64,000 nt of DNA from Ceratobasidium sp. AG-K (GCA_037039685.1 JAWNGF010000012.1:1240001-1304000), one strand, 5' to 3'. Positions 46,050 to 60,200 are shown, numbered from the stretch's first letter. Notes: generated from the letters alone by a model not told the origin. Numbers and translations: made by a program.

Positions 46050-46640
46050 TCAGGCAACTGGGGCCGAGTCCTGGTTTTGCACGGGAACATCGAGTTCCTC
46101 CCATCGGGCTAGAAGAATAAACATGATCGTAGGAATGATTCTAGGTTCAGGGCTTACTCAAGTTCTCGTGAATAGGGTGGCTAAGCAAAGGTCGAACGTA
46201 AGGGTCAAAGGTAGCCCAGTATGGATTCTAATTATAAGTCGTTTGTTAGCTTTGTCAGGGTTTGAATAAACTAAATGCTAATCGATCACCTCCAGGTGAT
46301 ATTTTTGACTGGCTTCATTGAGGAATCTTTCAACAATAGCAAACTTCAAAGGGTCCTTAGGATCGCGATGGACAAACCACGACCTGGAGAATCCTTCGGT
46401 AAGATCACCCTGCACCCTCTTGGTACCTACAATGTTTCTTTATCTATTTGTTTCTTTCGTGAGTGCGTGTCTCCGCCAATGAGGGAAATATCTTACATAC
46501 CTTTGCGATAGACGCTTGCCGCCTCCACTAACTTTGCAGATAATTTATCGGCGTTATCTGCGTTTGAGGCACGCAGATGCACAATGATCGTGCTACGGTG
46601 TGCTTCATTATGTCCAACCTCAACGCATGCGGAGGAGATG
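46050..46640 (-). CDS. ABM-type (dimeric alpha/beta barrel) monooxygenase-like protein
   Basis: Exons on the minus strand give STIIVHLRASNADNADKLSA with KLVEAASVYRK, then SRSWFVHRDPKDPLKFAIVE with RFLNEASQKYHL, then NPYWATFDPYVRPLLSHPIH, and finally LARWEELDVPVQNQDSAPVA with a stop at 46050-46052. The size, near 110 residues, and the pattern of a DPxDP turn followed by a helix with a conserved His match antibiotic-biosynthesis-monooxygenase/Dabb ferredoxin-like folds. No clear start codon in the first exon; an upstream exon may be missing. Substrate unknown. Confidence 0.62.
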
Positions 46641-46652
46641 AGCGTACTACAC

Positions 46653-48305
46653 CATGTCACTTATTCGATCAGTAGTTGTTCTTCAACAGCGTACTCGATT
46701 CGACTCTTCTATTACTTGGTCTCTACGATCACGAGGTGACCCCGTGATCCAAACCCGCTGGCCTCATGATTACATAACGGTTCGGACGCCAGCTCTCCGG
46801 TTGACGTTCACAATCACAATCACATCGCGGTGTTTATGTTATTAGGAACATGAAGATGATCTGATCAGCTGCCACTCTACTCTAATTAGATATGTCTGAT
46901 GAAGTGTTGGTCCTAAATTCAAGGGATCATTAGTCAACCACGTCTACCAGGGGTTTTCCTGGTTTCATGTAAATTACCTGCAGCTACATTGATTTCAGAG
47001 CAGAACACCCCACCACGTGCATATGCCACTCAAAGCTACGCACCATGACTGCACTACTACGGTTGGTAGTCGCAGTAGGCGACAAGCGCATCACCCCAAA
47101 ATTCAGACGGCGTAGAGGTCGAGCATATACTATTATGACCAAGACCATAATCGTACGTTCCCCCTAAGGTTCGTCGGAACCAATCGACCAGTCGATCTGA
47201 TCGCTGGATGTAGAGAACGGACATCTGATTATACAAAAACGATACCGGTGTAAGGTTGCGTCGTTCTTTGTGCTGTTACGGAAATTGAAAGGATTTTGTT
47301 GTGATGTCATCCACCAACTCTCCTTCAAGTTCGGGACGACGAAATGCTTGCTGACGCAGATCGAGCGATTGGGCAGGAGGTGGGTCTAGTAGCCTTCTAG
47401 AGAGGTTTACGCCGGGCTAGTTCCTCTCAGGAGTGGGCGTATGTTGTGTTCAACGCGCTTGTCTGCATTTACACCAGATACAGATGTAAACTTAACGCCG
47501 TATTGGAAGGGCATAAGCACGAGTTTACTGTTTGAGGATTTGCACTACTGGTGCATTGATTCTAGTATATAATCACTCACTAGGTCAATAGTGAGCCAGA
47601 AGTAAGCTCAACGGAACGAACGTTTGGAATTTGTGCCGCCCGCCAGTTCTTGCACTCCAAAGAACCCTTCGATCGAAACTATCATCGTAATTTTCGGATA
47701 TTTTCGATATAATGTTGAGTGAGTCGCTCAAGCTCTTGTCTCCGTTCCCGGAATATGTAACCAGGTGTAATGATGGCACGGGCGCCCATCGCATCCGCCT
47801 ACTTGGTCGCCAGAGGCTGGTGAGCCATGACTAGATCTAGCTACAGACCGAGTCGTTCATGGCCGCCGGTACTGGAGTGGTGAAACAACCCATATAGCCA
47901 TCCCTTTACTAGTTTACAAGAGTTCCTACGTCGTACCCCCTTTGCAGACTCGCCGATGGCGCATATATCCAGATGCCTTTTTCGTTGGCATCTCGCCTCA
48001 TCAACACGACAGCGAAATGTGGGATTGAAATTATTGAGGTACATAATTGAGGTACCTAAATGAATTAAATGGAGTGGATCATGAGCCGACCCACGGTCTT
48101 GAGTGGAGCATTGGCAGTGAGGTCCCGTATGAACGCAAAGTTTATTCCACGGATAAATATCACGTGACACATTTCATCTCAACCCCTTTCGCAACCCATA
48201 ACCTTTCTTCAAAGGCTTGGAGGTCGTCACTTTCATCGGGCGCCACTAATACATATCAACTTCAGACACATATTCACTACTTTTAACCTTATTCTTGCTT
48301 CAGTT
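46653..48305. other. Intergenic region
   Basis: About 1.65 kb, AT-rich, with only short unsupported open frames. No RNA gene or repeat recognised. The last part should hold the promoter of the first kinase gene. Confidence 0.35.
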
Positions 48306-49740
48306 ATGTCGCTATTCAAACCGAAAACGTGGAGCCGAAAGAAAACACCAGTCCGCAGCACTACACTCATTAGAAGCAGCTCAGTGAGTTTCAATGACAA
48401 AGAATGCCCCCAAATATTATCTAAAGCGACTGAGACAAAGCTATGACCCTAGAGTCAGCAAGAAGTTATCAACATGCTCATCGATCAAGGCTGCCGGGAT
48501 GTAACCAACGATCTAGCCGATTCATCTAGTCCGCTGAGGCTTCCTGTGAACGGAGGAGGGCTGGGGGACATTTATCAAGGAGTTTTAAAGGATGGGACTC
48601 AGGTTGCCATGAAATGCATGAGGCTATATACGTCGTCCTCGAATAATTTTCTCAAAGTAGGAACTCCATCACCGACCTCATTTTCACTTACCCAGAGTTC
48701 CAGCGTATGGCCCGGGAGATATATGCATGGTCACGGTGCAACCATCATAACGTGCTTCCTCTCATCGGCTTCGCACAAATTCAGGATCAGCTAGCGATGA
48801 TATCTCCGTGGATGGAATCAGGCACACTGCCTAGCTACCTACAGAAGAACCCCAAAGCAAACCGTTACAAGTTTGTAAGGTAATTTTAAATTATCTGGGT
48901 CACTAGATAACATGTATGCAGTGCAGTCAGGTTATCGAAGGATTGGAATATCTACACACGCATCATGTGGTCAGTCAATTGTGAGCAGCCTATTTCGGCG
49001 CTGTTGACAACTCTTTAGGTTCATGGAGATCTCAAAGGAGTATGTGATTGTACCAGTGGAACAAGTCGATCTCTTTCTAAGGCAAATTGGTAGAATAACC
49101 TCTTGATGGCTGCTGATGGGATCGTCAAATTGATTGACTTTGGAAGCACTGAGATCGACAGCCAGGTCGTAGTCTTCACACCAGATCCTGACCATGCGAC
49201 TCCGACTATACGATGGGCGGTACGTGCACTCGTTTGAATTTCTCAATCTCATTTGACGAGTATTACAGGCCCCCGAGCTCATCGCAGGAACAAACGCATG
49301 CAACCCCGCCACCGACATATATGCCCTTGCGATGGTACGTTGTTGCCCCTCTTTATGGTATATGGTAACTAATAGCGGTCGGCTTCCGCATTATAAGACC
49401 ATACTGGTATATATAACACTCACTTGTACAGTTTCATCGTGACATCGATGCTGATTAGATCCCACTTTAGGAAATTATCACTGGCGACATTCCGTTTTCT
49501 AATATCCGGTCTGATACAGGGGTTATAACCAAAGTACTGGTCAGACAAGAGTTTCCAGTGCGTCCAGAGCACATCCCAGTTTCAGAAAGTGGAGATGTGC
49601 TATGGGACCTACTGGTTACGTGTTGGCGTCAAGAACCCGCAGCGCGTCCAGAGATAACAGACATGAGACGTGAGGTATGCGACTCGATTATGCATAGAGC
49701 ACCGGCGAATCTGAAATTGCCTTGCAGTTTGAGAGCATAA
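48306..49740 (+). CDS. TKL-like protein kinase with HGD in the catalytic loop
   Basis: Starts MSLFKPKTWSRKKTPVRST. About eight exons cover a whole kinase fold: GGGLGDIYQGVLKDGTQVAM with lysine in VAMK, then REIYAWSRCNHHNVLPLIGF, MISPWMESGTLPSYLQ, QVIEGLEYLH, VHGDLKG, NNLLMAADGIVKLIDFGS, APELIAGT, EIITGDIPFSNI, and DLLVTCWRQEPAARPEITDM. The catalytic loop is V-H-G-D-L-K-G-N-N instead of HRD, as is usual in the expanded TKL families of agaricomycetes. The DFG and catalytic Asp are kept, so activity is possible. It is cytosolic with no membrane segment. Confidence 0.8.
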
Positions 49741-50117
49741 GGCCAGCACTGGGTGAGATCAGCTTGAACATATCTTCTACGTGAAATGTAACCATAAACT
49801 CTCCACAACCAGAGATAGTACGTGATTCTTTCGAAACTTGCCAAGCTGAATCTTTACACTGGTCGAACAAAAACAGATAATTCCTCCAATACTAAATCTG
49901 AATAGCCCGCGAACATCTGTGAGGTTGATTTGCACATCTTCTGGCGAGGCGCTGACATCCAGCCTTGAATGCGCATAAATCCCCTCGTTTCCTAGCCGCC
50001 CCCCGACCAGGAAGATGCCGACCCAAACCGGATCAGTAAAACGATGGTAATCCCAGTGTCTTGATACCTTATTATTGATATGGTGACCCCACCTTTTGCT
50101 AGAGCTTTACTCAAATC
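49741..50117. other. Spacer between two kinase genes
   Basis: About 380 bp. Nothing recognised beyond the presumed promoter of the second kinase gene. Confidence 0.3.
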
Positions 50118-51367
50118 ATGGACATGCTCGCAAAGACGGGCTGCCCTGATCTCACGTCCACCCTGGTTCTCGATCGTTGTAGCGAAGCCCCGGTCCAAGG
50201 CGGGGCTTCGGCGGACATATTCCAGGGGGAATTGCAAGATGGAACTCTAGTTGCACTTAAGCGCTCGAGGGTAGACGTGAGACTGGGACATGTCAAACAC
50301 GATCCTGCAAAAATCCGGGTACGTCCTAAATGCTGGAGGTGAGCGGGTTTTATAACCTAGGTATATGCTAGGACGCAGCCAAAGAGCTCTATATTTGGTC
50401 GCGGTGCGATCACGAGAATATCATGAAGGTTTTTGGGATGGCAATGTTTCGGGATCGCCCAACGATGATTTCCCCCTGGATGGGGTCCTCCAGCGCGTTG
50501 CCCGACTATATTAGCATCATTCCTAAAATCGACCGCTCTCGATTAGTAGGTGCTGCACCATGCTGAGAGGGGATATTGACCTTGTTTGCGTAGTGTAACG
50601 AAATCTCCGCTGGACTCGCGTACCTCCATGACAAGAATATCGTTAGTGATAGTTGCTCCACAGTGATCACACTGACCCCTATTTTGCGACAATTAGGTTC
50701 ATGGGGATTTAAATGGGGTTCGTAAGGCCTCCATTAAATGATATAGTCGCAACTGAACTTGGTCAGAGAAACGTGGTGATAGATTTGAATGGCGTAGCCA
50801 AACTCATCGACTTTGGATCGTCCACCATCACGGGCGACACTATCGGATTCTCGGAACCTACAAAAACGCATTTGCAAAGATCTCGTTGGGCGGTACGTCA
50901 ATGCACTTGCCGGTCGTATACTTTCCCTCACCTATCCCGTGAAGCCGCCAGAAATTATTAATAATACCGGTTATGGTGGGAGTTCCGCTCCTGGGGACAT
51001 TTATTCATTAGGAATGGTATGCACGTTTGTTTTCGCCTGGGATCTAACTAATGCAACGGTTAGACGATCCTTGTACGTACCAGGCCATCAGTTACAGTCA
51101 GACTCGGGCTCAAAGAGCTACCAATGATAGGAGACGATGACCGGAGAGGAGCCGTTTGCCGGTTGGCGGGACTTGAGGGTCACGGTAAACGTAATGCTCC
51201 ACGGAGCCATTCCCGAAAGAACCGAGTGTTGCATCCCGACCAAGGATGAGCAAGGCGACACACTTTGGAGTCTCTTGTTGGAGTGTTGGTCGTTTTATGC
51301 ATCGACGCGTCCGACGGCGGCCGAGGTGAAAGAGCGGGTGCGTAGCTGTGGTATAGTGGTTGATTGA
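50118..51367 (+). CDS. Second TKL-like protein kinase, shorter
   Basis: Starts MDMLAKTGCPDLTSTLV. Exons encode QGGASADIFQGELQDGTLVA with lysine in VALKR, ELYIWSRCDHENIMKVFGMA, MISPWMGSSSALPDYI, EISAGLAYLHDKN, VHGDLNG, NVVIDLNGVAKLIDFGSS, PPEIINNTGYGGSS, EIMTGEEPFAGW and LLLECWSFYASTRPTAAEV. It shares the exon plan and HGD loop of its neighbour at 48.3-49.7 kb, so the pair probably arose by tandem duplication. The glycine loop (GGASAD) is weaker and APE is PPE, so this copy may have lower or no activity. Confidence 0.75.
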
Positions 51368-51805
51368 AAGCTCATGAGCTGATCTGGTTATAGTTGGCCA
51401 AGATTCATATAGACCCAGCCAAGCTAGTTCCTGGTAATCATGGAGGGCGCCTGGAGGCGATGGAGACGGCGATATGTCGAATATGTGCACCCCCGTTTGA
51501 CTGGAGTAGCGTCGAGTAAGGGCAGCGGGCAGGATGTCGAGTTCAAGGGTTGTGTCAATTTGTATAATGTTAGCAATATGCTGTCAATCAAGGTTTTGTA
51601 TACCTCAAGCTCGAGTGGGAGTGGGAATCGCCGGGGCTGGACGTGGCGGAGCGATCAGGGTCGGGTATTACCTAATCTCACGCGAGGAGGATGAGCCGGC
51701 ACGTGACCGCGGCTCTTCCCATCAACATCTACGGCGACTAGAAGCCCCGAGCGAGTGAGTTGAATAGAGAATGGTCGAGTTTGCAGCTGATTAGGGATTG
51801 CAGAA
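51368..51805. other. Intergenic region upstream of the coiled-coil gene
   Basis: About 440 bp, with no recognised feature apart from the presumed promoter. An exon upstream of 51806 cannot be ruled out. Confidence 0.3.
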
Positions 51806-54800
51806 ATGGAGTATCCAACGACGCCAGCACCGTCTGGCCGATTAAAGTCAATGTTCCGGTCCATATTGCGGGACAAGAACACACCGAGCTCGGGCCAGAG
51901 CGTGCGATGGAACGGGCGCGATGCCTACAGGACGATCACTCCCAACACCTCTGCAACAAGCAACGAAGGAGTGCCGTCGACGCCCCTACTGGAAGACGAA
52001 GAGAGCACGTCGTTTCTGGACAGACTTCAAAACGACAGCGGCGAACAGCAGGCGGGCAAAATCGAGCAACTGGCAGAAATGGGACGCAGTGTGGGCGCTA
52101 GATTTGCTCCCTCGCCATCCACCACACCGCCGACGCCTGTGGTGTCTGGAGCCCCTCGCTCGGCTCTTCCGCCACTGCCCAGGCCACGCTTCAACCCCTC
52201 GGCGCCTTCCACATCTTCCCCGCTTAGCCGCGACGATTCCAACCTGTCATTTCCCCATTCGGTCTCTCCCGCGCCTGACCACCTCTCGTCACACAGGCCA
52301 TTTGACATGTCGTGTGAGATGGATAGCATTCAGCACATGGACGATAGCTCTGGCATGTCCGACACTGGTGCCAGGAATGCCTCCCGGGCTCGTCGGGGTT
52401 CTGCAGGTACTCTGAACGATATCGAGGGCGACGGAACGACGTTTATTAGTGCGGCCGACATGACGAGCGTGGCAGTCGAGGATGATTCGCATCGACAACC
52501 TATCGAGTTTCCGGTTCGCTTTTCTCCCGGTCGGACGGGTATTGGCGCCCCTGGACAGTCTGTGCGCGGCATGACGACCATGTATCCGCCCGGGATGTAC
52601 AACTTTACCAAGTCTCAGGTCAACCCATCCAACCCTATCCCGTCCTTTTCTGTCGATTTGGAGCCTGAAGAGACCCCGAGGCGAACCACGCGAAGAGACA
52701 CTACTGGCTCCTCGTCGCTCGACTTTATCATCTCTCCCGCCGGCACTTCCTCCGACAGTGCCCGCCCTAGGACTTCATTGCCATTACCTCCCGGTCCACT
52801 TCCTCCATTCGACCCTCCACCAGTCCCCACCACTCGCCCACTCTCCATGTCCCTGCTCCAGTCCCAAACCTTTTCCGGCAAGCCCGCTTCTCTAGCCCGC
52901 TCCAATTCGTACTCGAACATGCTTTCCAAAGCGACCACGACCAAAATGTTCCAAGCCTCGGCTCGAGAACTTCCGACGCTCTATCCTCCCGGCGGCTTCA
53001 AGTTTGACCCCACCATGGTCGACCCGGACAACATCCCTGAACTCTCGCACTTTTTCCCACAGCCCGAAGACGAAAATACCCGGTTAGCCGACACGTCACA
53101 ACCCAACGGTGACGTCTCACACACCAGCGGAGCGGACGTATCCCGCGCGAGCGTCACGATGGGTCACCGGCCAAGCGGCTCGGTCAGCAGCATGGGCTCC
53201 CGCAAGTCGTTCTTTGTCACAGCCCCGGACCAAGCATCCACCTCGACAGTATCCCCCACATCCATCCCCCTCCCCGCCTCCAAATCCACCCGCTCCCGCC
53301 CCAACTCGCTCGCAAACTCGATCTCCTCCACCTCGTCTCTAGCGCCCAACCCCCACTCGCTAGCGGACCTCACCCACCTCATCGAAACGCAATACAAGGC
53401 CGACCTCGCTGCGCACACTGCGTTGGTCCCCATCCTTCTCTCGCGTGCCGAATCTGCTGAAGCCTCGGCCCAACGGTTGGCTGGCGTGGTCAAGGACGCC
53501 CGGACCCGCGTCAAGGATCTCGAAAAGCTCTGCGCGGACCTCGGGACCGAAGTCGGCGCACTCAAACTACAACGAACCGAGCTGATTCAACACCGGGACA
53601 AACTCGCTTCCGAACGCGACGCCGCACACCATGCCAAATCCTCGCTCGAATCCAAGTTGGGCGACATGTCGACCGAGCGCGAGAGCTTGATGTCCGAAAT
53701 CGGGAATTTGAGCATGGACTTGGACACGCTCGCACAGGCCCAGACGACTCGCGGCGTGTTGGATCTCGCGAGCGGCGAGGCGATGCGGGAGATGCGCGTT
53801 CGGTTGGGGAGTGCGGAAAAGGATGCGGCGAGGAGTCGGAGGCGCAAGGTCGAGCGGGACGAGGCACGTGGGCAGCTGTTGGGCCTCCAAGCTCATTTGG
53901 AGGCCCTCGAGGCGGAACGAGATGCGTGGGTTCGGGAAAAAAGTGGGTTGGAGACCGAGTTGCGGGATTTGGAGGTGCGGGTCGAGAGGGAACGGGATGG
54001 TGCTGGTGCGCGGGAAGAGTTTGCGCTCGAGCGGGCCAGGTGGGAAAAGGAGCGCGTGGCGTTGTTGGATCGGTGTGTGCGGGCCGAACAATTGCGGGAC
54101 GCGGCTCCAGGATCCGAGACGGAGCAAAAGCTGCGAAAGCAGTTGGACGGAGTACCGGGCCGAGGTCGAGGCGCAGTGGAAGTTTGCTGAAGAGGCAGAT
54201 GTGACGATCAAGGATTTGAAGAAGCGCTTGGAGGCTGGGTCGGCGGACGAGTGGAAGCGGAAAGAGGTCGAGTGGACGAGGCAGCGTGAGACGTGGTCGA
54301 ATACTCAGGCGACCTGGGCGGTGGAGCGGGTTCGGTTGGAGAGTCGGGTTGGACAAATGAAGGGCGAGGTGGACGGGTTAAAGGCGGAGAGGGACGCGCT
54401 TCGGGCCGAGTTGGAGCATGCGGGCGGATCGGACAAGATGCGCCAGGAAATCGTCAATTTGGAGGCCGAGATGAAGCGCATGGACGAGGACATGGCCGCT
54501 CTCGCCGATCGAGCTCAACACGCCGAGGAAATGTACGTCGCCGCGCAGGAACAACTCGCTTCGTCCGAAACCAAAATCCGGGATCTCGAAAAGCGACTCG
54601 AAACGACCCAAGACGCGAGCCAGGACGTCCACCGATACGAGGCCGAGCTGGAACAACTCGAAGCTGAGCGGACCGACCTCGAGTCGGAGCGAAACGAGTT
54701 GCTCTTGGGCATCGAGCGAGCCGAGAACCAAATGCGGGACATGGAGAACCGGGCGCGCGAGTTGGAGGCGAGGTGTGCGCGGGCAGAGCAGGATCGGGTC

Positions 54801-55992
54801 GAGGTCGTGCGAGATCGGGCCGAGATCGAGGACGAAATGGAGCGGTTGAGGGTCGAGGTCGAGGATGTCAAGCATGAGCGGACGCAGTATGAGCAGGAGC
54901 GGGATGTGGTATGTCGCTTGTTTCTAGCTATTTTCGTGCGCTAACGCTGGTTTAGCTCGCGGAAGAGTTGACGTCGGAACACGAGGCTCGCCTCGCGCTC
55001 GCCGAGGAACATCAACAACTCGTGGATCGGTTCAAAGAGACGGAGCGAGAACGTCGGATTGCATTGGACAATGTGCACCGCCTCGAACGCGTCGTCGAAG
55101 CCCGCAACGAGGAACTTGCCCAGACTGAAGAGTCGGTTCGCATCCAGGCACGAGAAGCAGACCATCTCCGAACGAGCACACGTGAACTGGATCGCATCAA
55201 GATTCAACGCGACGACGCTGTCCAAGCCGAGGCCCACCTCCGCTCCGAGCTCGAGGAGGCGCAAAAGCGACACAGTGCTGAGAGTGCCGAAGTCGCGATG
55301 TTGCGGGATCGCACCACGCAGTTGGCCGAAGAGACGTCCAAGCTCCAGCGGCGCTTGAATGATCTTATGACCGAGAGCGCGGACAAGGAGGTCAAGATCG
55401 TTCAGCTCAACAAGGCAAGGGCGCAGGATTTGGAGGACAAGGAGGGGTTGAATGCTGCCCTTCAAGCAAAGCAACAAGAGTTGGAGCTGGTTAGTCAAGT
55501 CCCATGCTTGTGGTCTGCCTGGTCGTTTATTTGTTGGATTAGATCAAACGCAAACTCGGCGTCAAAGGTACTGCCGGCGCCACTCCCGCTCCTTCGACCA
55601 GGATGCAACGAGGCCCTTACAATCGTCGCGAGTCCACTTCGTCGTCACTTGCATATGAAACTCCTCTCCCTCGTGCGATGAGAAAAGACGTCGAAGAAGT
55701 CCCTCCGTCCGAGTCTACCCCATCGGTCTTATCCTCGTCCATTTCGTCCAACCCCCTCCAGACGAGCACCCGTGCAAACATCTATGGATCCACCCCCGAG
55801 CCGCCCACTACTAGCACCCCGAGCACCGTCAAGCCCACCCGCCGGATGCCAGACCAGGTCCCACCCCGCTCTTCATTGCGCATGCCATCCCACTCGCGCC
55901 TGTCCTCGCTCTCGATCTCGTCTATCCGAGGCGTGCATTTCGCACCTTCAGAAAGTACCGAGGACGAGTCGGACGTGACCGTACAATTATAA
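51806..55992 (+). CDS. Large coiled-coil protein with Ser/Pro-rich ends
   Basis: Starts MEYPTTPAPSGRLKSMFRS. The first 500 residues or so are low-complexity, rich in S, P, T and R, with short conserved-looking islands (FARSPGRTGIG-like and TMYPPGMYNFTKSQ). From about 53380 a very long E/R/L coiled coil runs to about 55490, interrupted by one intron (about 54910-54957). A last exon (IKRKLGVKGTAG) leads into another S/P/T-rich tail ending DVTVQL at 55990. Such proteins are typically cytoskeletal or spindle-pole scaffolds, but no specific family is recognised. One G too many at 54149-54150 breaks the frame between KLRKQLD and EYRAEVEAQWKF. The reading is continuous if that base is disregarded. 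Confidence 0.75.
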
Positions 55993-57253
55993 TTAACCTG
56001 ATTTATGGATTGTTCCTTCGTTGGTTCTACGAATGCATTTGTTTCCATAGCTCGCACATCCTCTTTATTCTCTATTTGGCTGGTTCGTTGCATTTTTATT
56101 TATTGTTATACCCTTGTTCTCTACTTGGTTATTGCGCTTTAATTGCATGTACTATTGCTGTACTTGTAGCGCTACCTTCGTGACTGGTTTCATGAACCAA
56201 CCGCTGGAGACTTTGAAATTCACTTGGCACTCATGTTTGAAATAGATAGATTCGTCCGCTCTGTGACGCTTACCACGACTCTTGCAACGGTTATTATTCG
56301 CGCATACCAAAGTATATGTGACGCATAATTATCTTTTGCGTCGTCAGGAGCACTTCACCAACAAAACTGAGATATAAAGTTGCGACGGATCCAAACCCAA
56401 CTGTGTCTTTAAATTTATATATGATCGCGGCTATCTGATGCATATGCACGTGGTACATGTCATACAGTAATATGACATTTCCTACTAACTCGTACTTGGC
56501 GCTGAACGAGGAAGCGTGCAACTCGAGGAGTAGCTACGAATACCTACTTGACCATTTTGTTAGTTAAAATCTGGCACAAACTCGGGCGCAAACACGTCAT
56601 ATTGCCCCCCTAATGTTACCTAAAAGATGGGTACACCGTTACGGTTTGAACAGCTAGCACTCGCCTCAGACTAGGGCGCGTGGCACCAAGCTAGCAAGGG
56701 GAGATGAGGCCCCGCAATACAGAGCGGGAACACGATTCTAAATCAAACGCCTACTGTGTCGTCCTGTGGATCGAATATTTCCTGCTCTGTTCAGGCCAAT
56801 CTATCCACCAAGTATAGGAGATCAATGTGCAATATTTCCGGAGGACCCTCACCCTGGTAATGGGTCACCATACCCCTTGCGATAGTGACAGTGTGACGAG
56901 TGTCCTTTAGAAGATTCGATGGGCATCGCGTAGTTGTGAGGGCACAGGAGGATCTAGAGCGATAGTGCGTAGAGAATCGATCTGTGCATACATAAGCTAG
57001 GTCCATCAACGGACTGACCTCCCCATCTGATTTCTTCCTCAACAATTATTACAACAAACCCTCGTATGGAGTCCGCTCAACCATCCAACGTGGAGGGTTG
57101 CAGATCTGGCGATATGACATGGTGTGATGCATCTTTGTTGGGTATATAATGGCGTTGGACTGATGCAACCTTGAGCAGTGATTGCCCTCAATTGTCTACT
57201 CAAGTTGCGTCTGGAATAGACCATTTCGTATACGTACCAGACAGAGGTATAGT
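55993..57253. other. Intergenic region
   Basis: About 1.26 kb, AT-rich, with the 3' side of the coiled-coil gene and the promoter of the TPR-CHAT gene. No gene, RNA or repeat is supported. Confidence 0.35.
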
Positions 57254-60200
57254 ATGCAGTTTGGATCGAGGCCAGGATGGCTAATATTCCCACGATATAA
57301 AGGATCGCGAGAAGAGGAAATGAAAGACCCGGAGGATGAAGAAACCCGGCAAGGCTCCGACAATATCTCTCCTGACTTGGTTGTAGAGCGCTCCGGGTCT
57401 ACTAACGACGAGACATCAAGCGGAGAATTGAACAAATCAGTGCTCGAGAACTTGTTGGAAACATGGTTCGTGGATTGGAACAACCGAGGGCTCGTGAAGT
57501 GCGTTGGTATAGCTGATACAAAAAGTATTTTGCTAGCAGTATACAAGAGGGGGAGAAACAGTACCGAGTCCTATTCACACTCGGTGTTTCTGAATATTCC
57601 CAATTCGAGAGCTCAGGCGACGTTGATAAGATCACCAAGGCAATCAACCATTGGGAAGCAGCAATTGCTCTCACACCCACACTCAACGAAGACAAGCTAG
57701 TTCTGCTTAGTAATCTCGGGTCTGCACACTACTCTCGATTCAGGCACCTCGGCAAGATTTCAGACTTGGATGGAGCAATCCATTGTGAAACTGAGGCCGT
57801 TTTGCTTACCTCGAATGGACACTCAAGAAAACCGGAAAGACTCAGCAACCTTGGAGCCTCGTATCAGGCTCGATTCGATCATCTTGATGATATTCCAGAT
57901 CTTCACAGAGCAATTGAGTGCAGATCAGAAGCCGTCTCACTCACCCCCGATGGCCATCCTAACAAGGCAGAATATCTCAGCAATCTGGGAAAATCATATA
58001 CAATAAGATTTAGGCGCCTTGACGAACTTTCAGACTTGAATCTGGCGCTCAAGTGTGGGGTAGAGGCTCTTTCATTAACCCCGAAAGGCCACTCAGGCAG
58101 ACCGGAGTGTCTCAACAGCCTCGGAATTGCTTATGTAACTCGATTTGAGCGGCTCGGCGAGATTTTGGACCTTAACAAAGCGGTAGAGTACGGCGCAGAG
58201 GTTGTCTCACTAACTCCCGACACCGACCCGGGCAAACCAGGATATTTGAGCAACCTGGGAAACTTATATGCGACTCGATTTGAGAATGTCGGCAAGCTCT
58301 CAGATTTGAACAAAGCAATCGAGTATGGAATACAAGCTCTTTCACTTATTGCCGGCGACCATGCAGAAAAACCCGTGATACTAAACAACCTTGGAATCTC
58401 ATACAAAGATCGGTTTGAGTGTCTTGGCAAGCTTGCGGACTTGGACAGAGCAATAGAGTGCCAAGCAGAGGTTGTTTTACTCACCCCTCATAACCACCCA
58501 AGCAAGCCAACAAGGCTCAATAATCTCGGAATCACATACGGATGTCGGTTCGGACACCTCGGCAAGCTTTCGGACCTGAATAAAGCGGTCGACTACAAAC
58601 TGGAGGCTGTTTTGCATACTCCTGACGGCCATCCAGGCAAGCCAGCAAGGCTCAACAACCTCGGAGTCTCTTACGAGACTCGATTTGAACTTCTTGGCGA
58701 GCTTCCCGACATAGGGAAAGCAATTGAATACAAAACCCGGGCCATCTCGCTCACTCCCAACGGCCACCCAGATAGGCCAGAATACCTTCACAATCTCGGG
58801 GTCTCTTATCTTAGTCAATTTGAACGCCTTGATGAGCTTTCAGACCTGGACAGTGCGATCAACTGTAGTGCAGAGGCCGTGTCACTTGCTTCTCAGGGCC
58901 ACCCGCACATGCCGAAGTATCTCGACAACCTTGGAAGTGCGTACGCCACTCTATTTGAGCGCCTTGGGCGGGTCGCGGACCTCGAGAAAGCCATCGAGCA
59001 CGGAACAGAGGCCGTTTTACTCACCCCAGATGGCCACCCTGACAAGCCGGGATATATGAATAACCTAGGACAAACGTACACGGCTCGATATAATTCACTT
59101 GACGAACTTTCAGACCTAAATAGAGCGATCGAGTACGGGACTAAGGCTCTTTCACTCATTCCCAACGGCCACCCAGATAAACCATCAATACTTAGCAACC
59201 TCGGTATGAGATACAGAACCCGATATCAGCGTCTCAATGAATCTTTGGATATCCAGTCCGCGGTTGCATCCTTCAGGAGGGCCGCACAATCCTCTACAGG
59301 CTCACCATCACTTAGGTTTCATGCGTGCCGCCTGTGGGCTCTCTTATCATCGAGCGCATTGCATTCTCCCCAGGCTGCATACAAGCAGGCTATGGAGTTA
59401 CTCCCCCAGCTGATCTGGATTGGCACCACTCTTGATCACCGTTATGAACTGATTGCAGAGCTAGGGGATTTTGCTACGGAGGCTGCATCACACGCGATTT
59501 CCAGCGGCGCCTATGGACTTGCTCTCGAGTGGCTGGAAGCAGGTCGCTCCATCGTCTGGGGACAAATAGCTCAACTTCGTACACCATTTGATCAGCTTTA
59601 CGCTAAGAGTCCCGAGCTTGCTGCTCAGCTTACAGAAATCGGCCAGAGGCTTGAGCAAGCGGGGTCGCGCTCGGCCACCCTATCAGTCGCCGATACTGAG
59701 GATCGCGATCTTAGCGTAGAAGCGAGTACTCGTCAACGACTGGCACTGGATTGGGACACCTTGTTGACTGAGGCTCGTTCTATTCCCGAGTTTAAGGACT
59801 TTCTTCGCCCCCCCCACATCCAGCCAGCTATTGGACGCTGCTAAGTTCCATCCGGTCGCTGTCATCAACATTTACAAGTCTTCCTGCAGCGCTTTGATAC
59901 TCCAACCAGGTAGTGAAATAATCTCGCATGTTCCTTTGATGCATTTTTCTGCCCGCGACGCCACCATGGTGCGCGATCGTGTGGTTGCCTTGGTCAGGAC
60001 CCGGAAGCTTGGTCCGCCCTTGAGGTCAGTTGGGCCATTGGAAAGTTCAATGGAGAGCCTATGGTCCGGCATTGTTAAGCCGGTCTTGGACTTCCTTGGG
60101 TACACCGTGAGTGCAATACTGGTACCAGTTAACATATAATCTAACTACCCACATAGAAAGACTTTTCAGCGGATCAACTACCACGCCTTACCTGGTGCAC

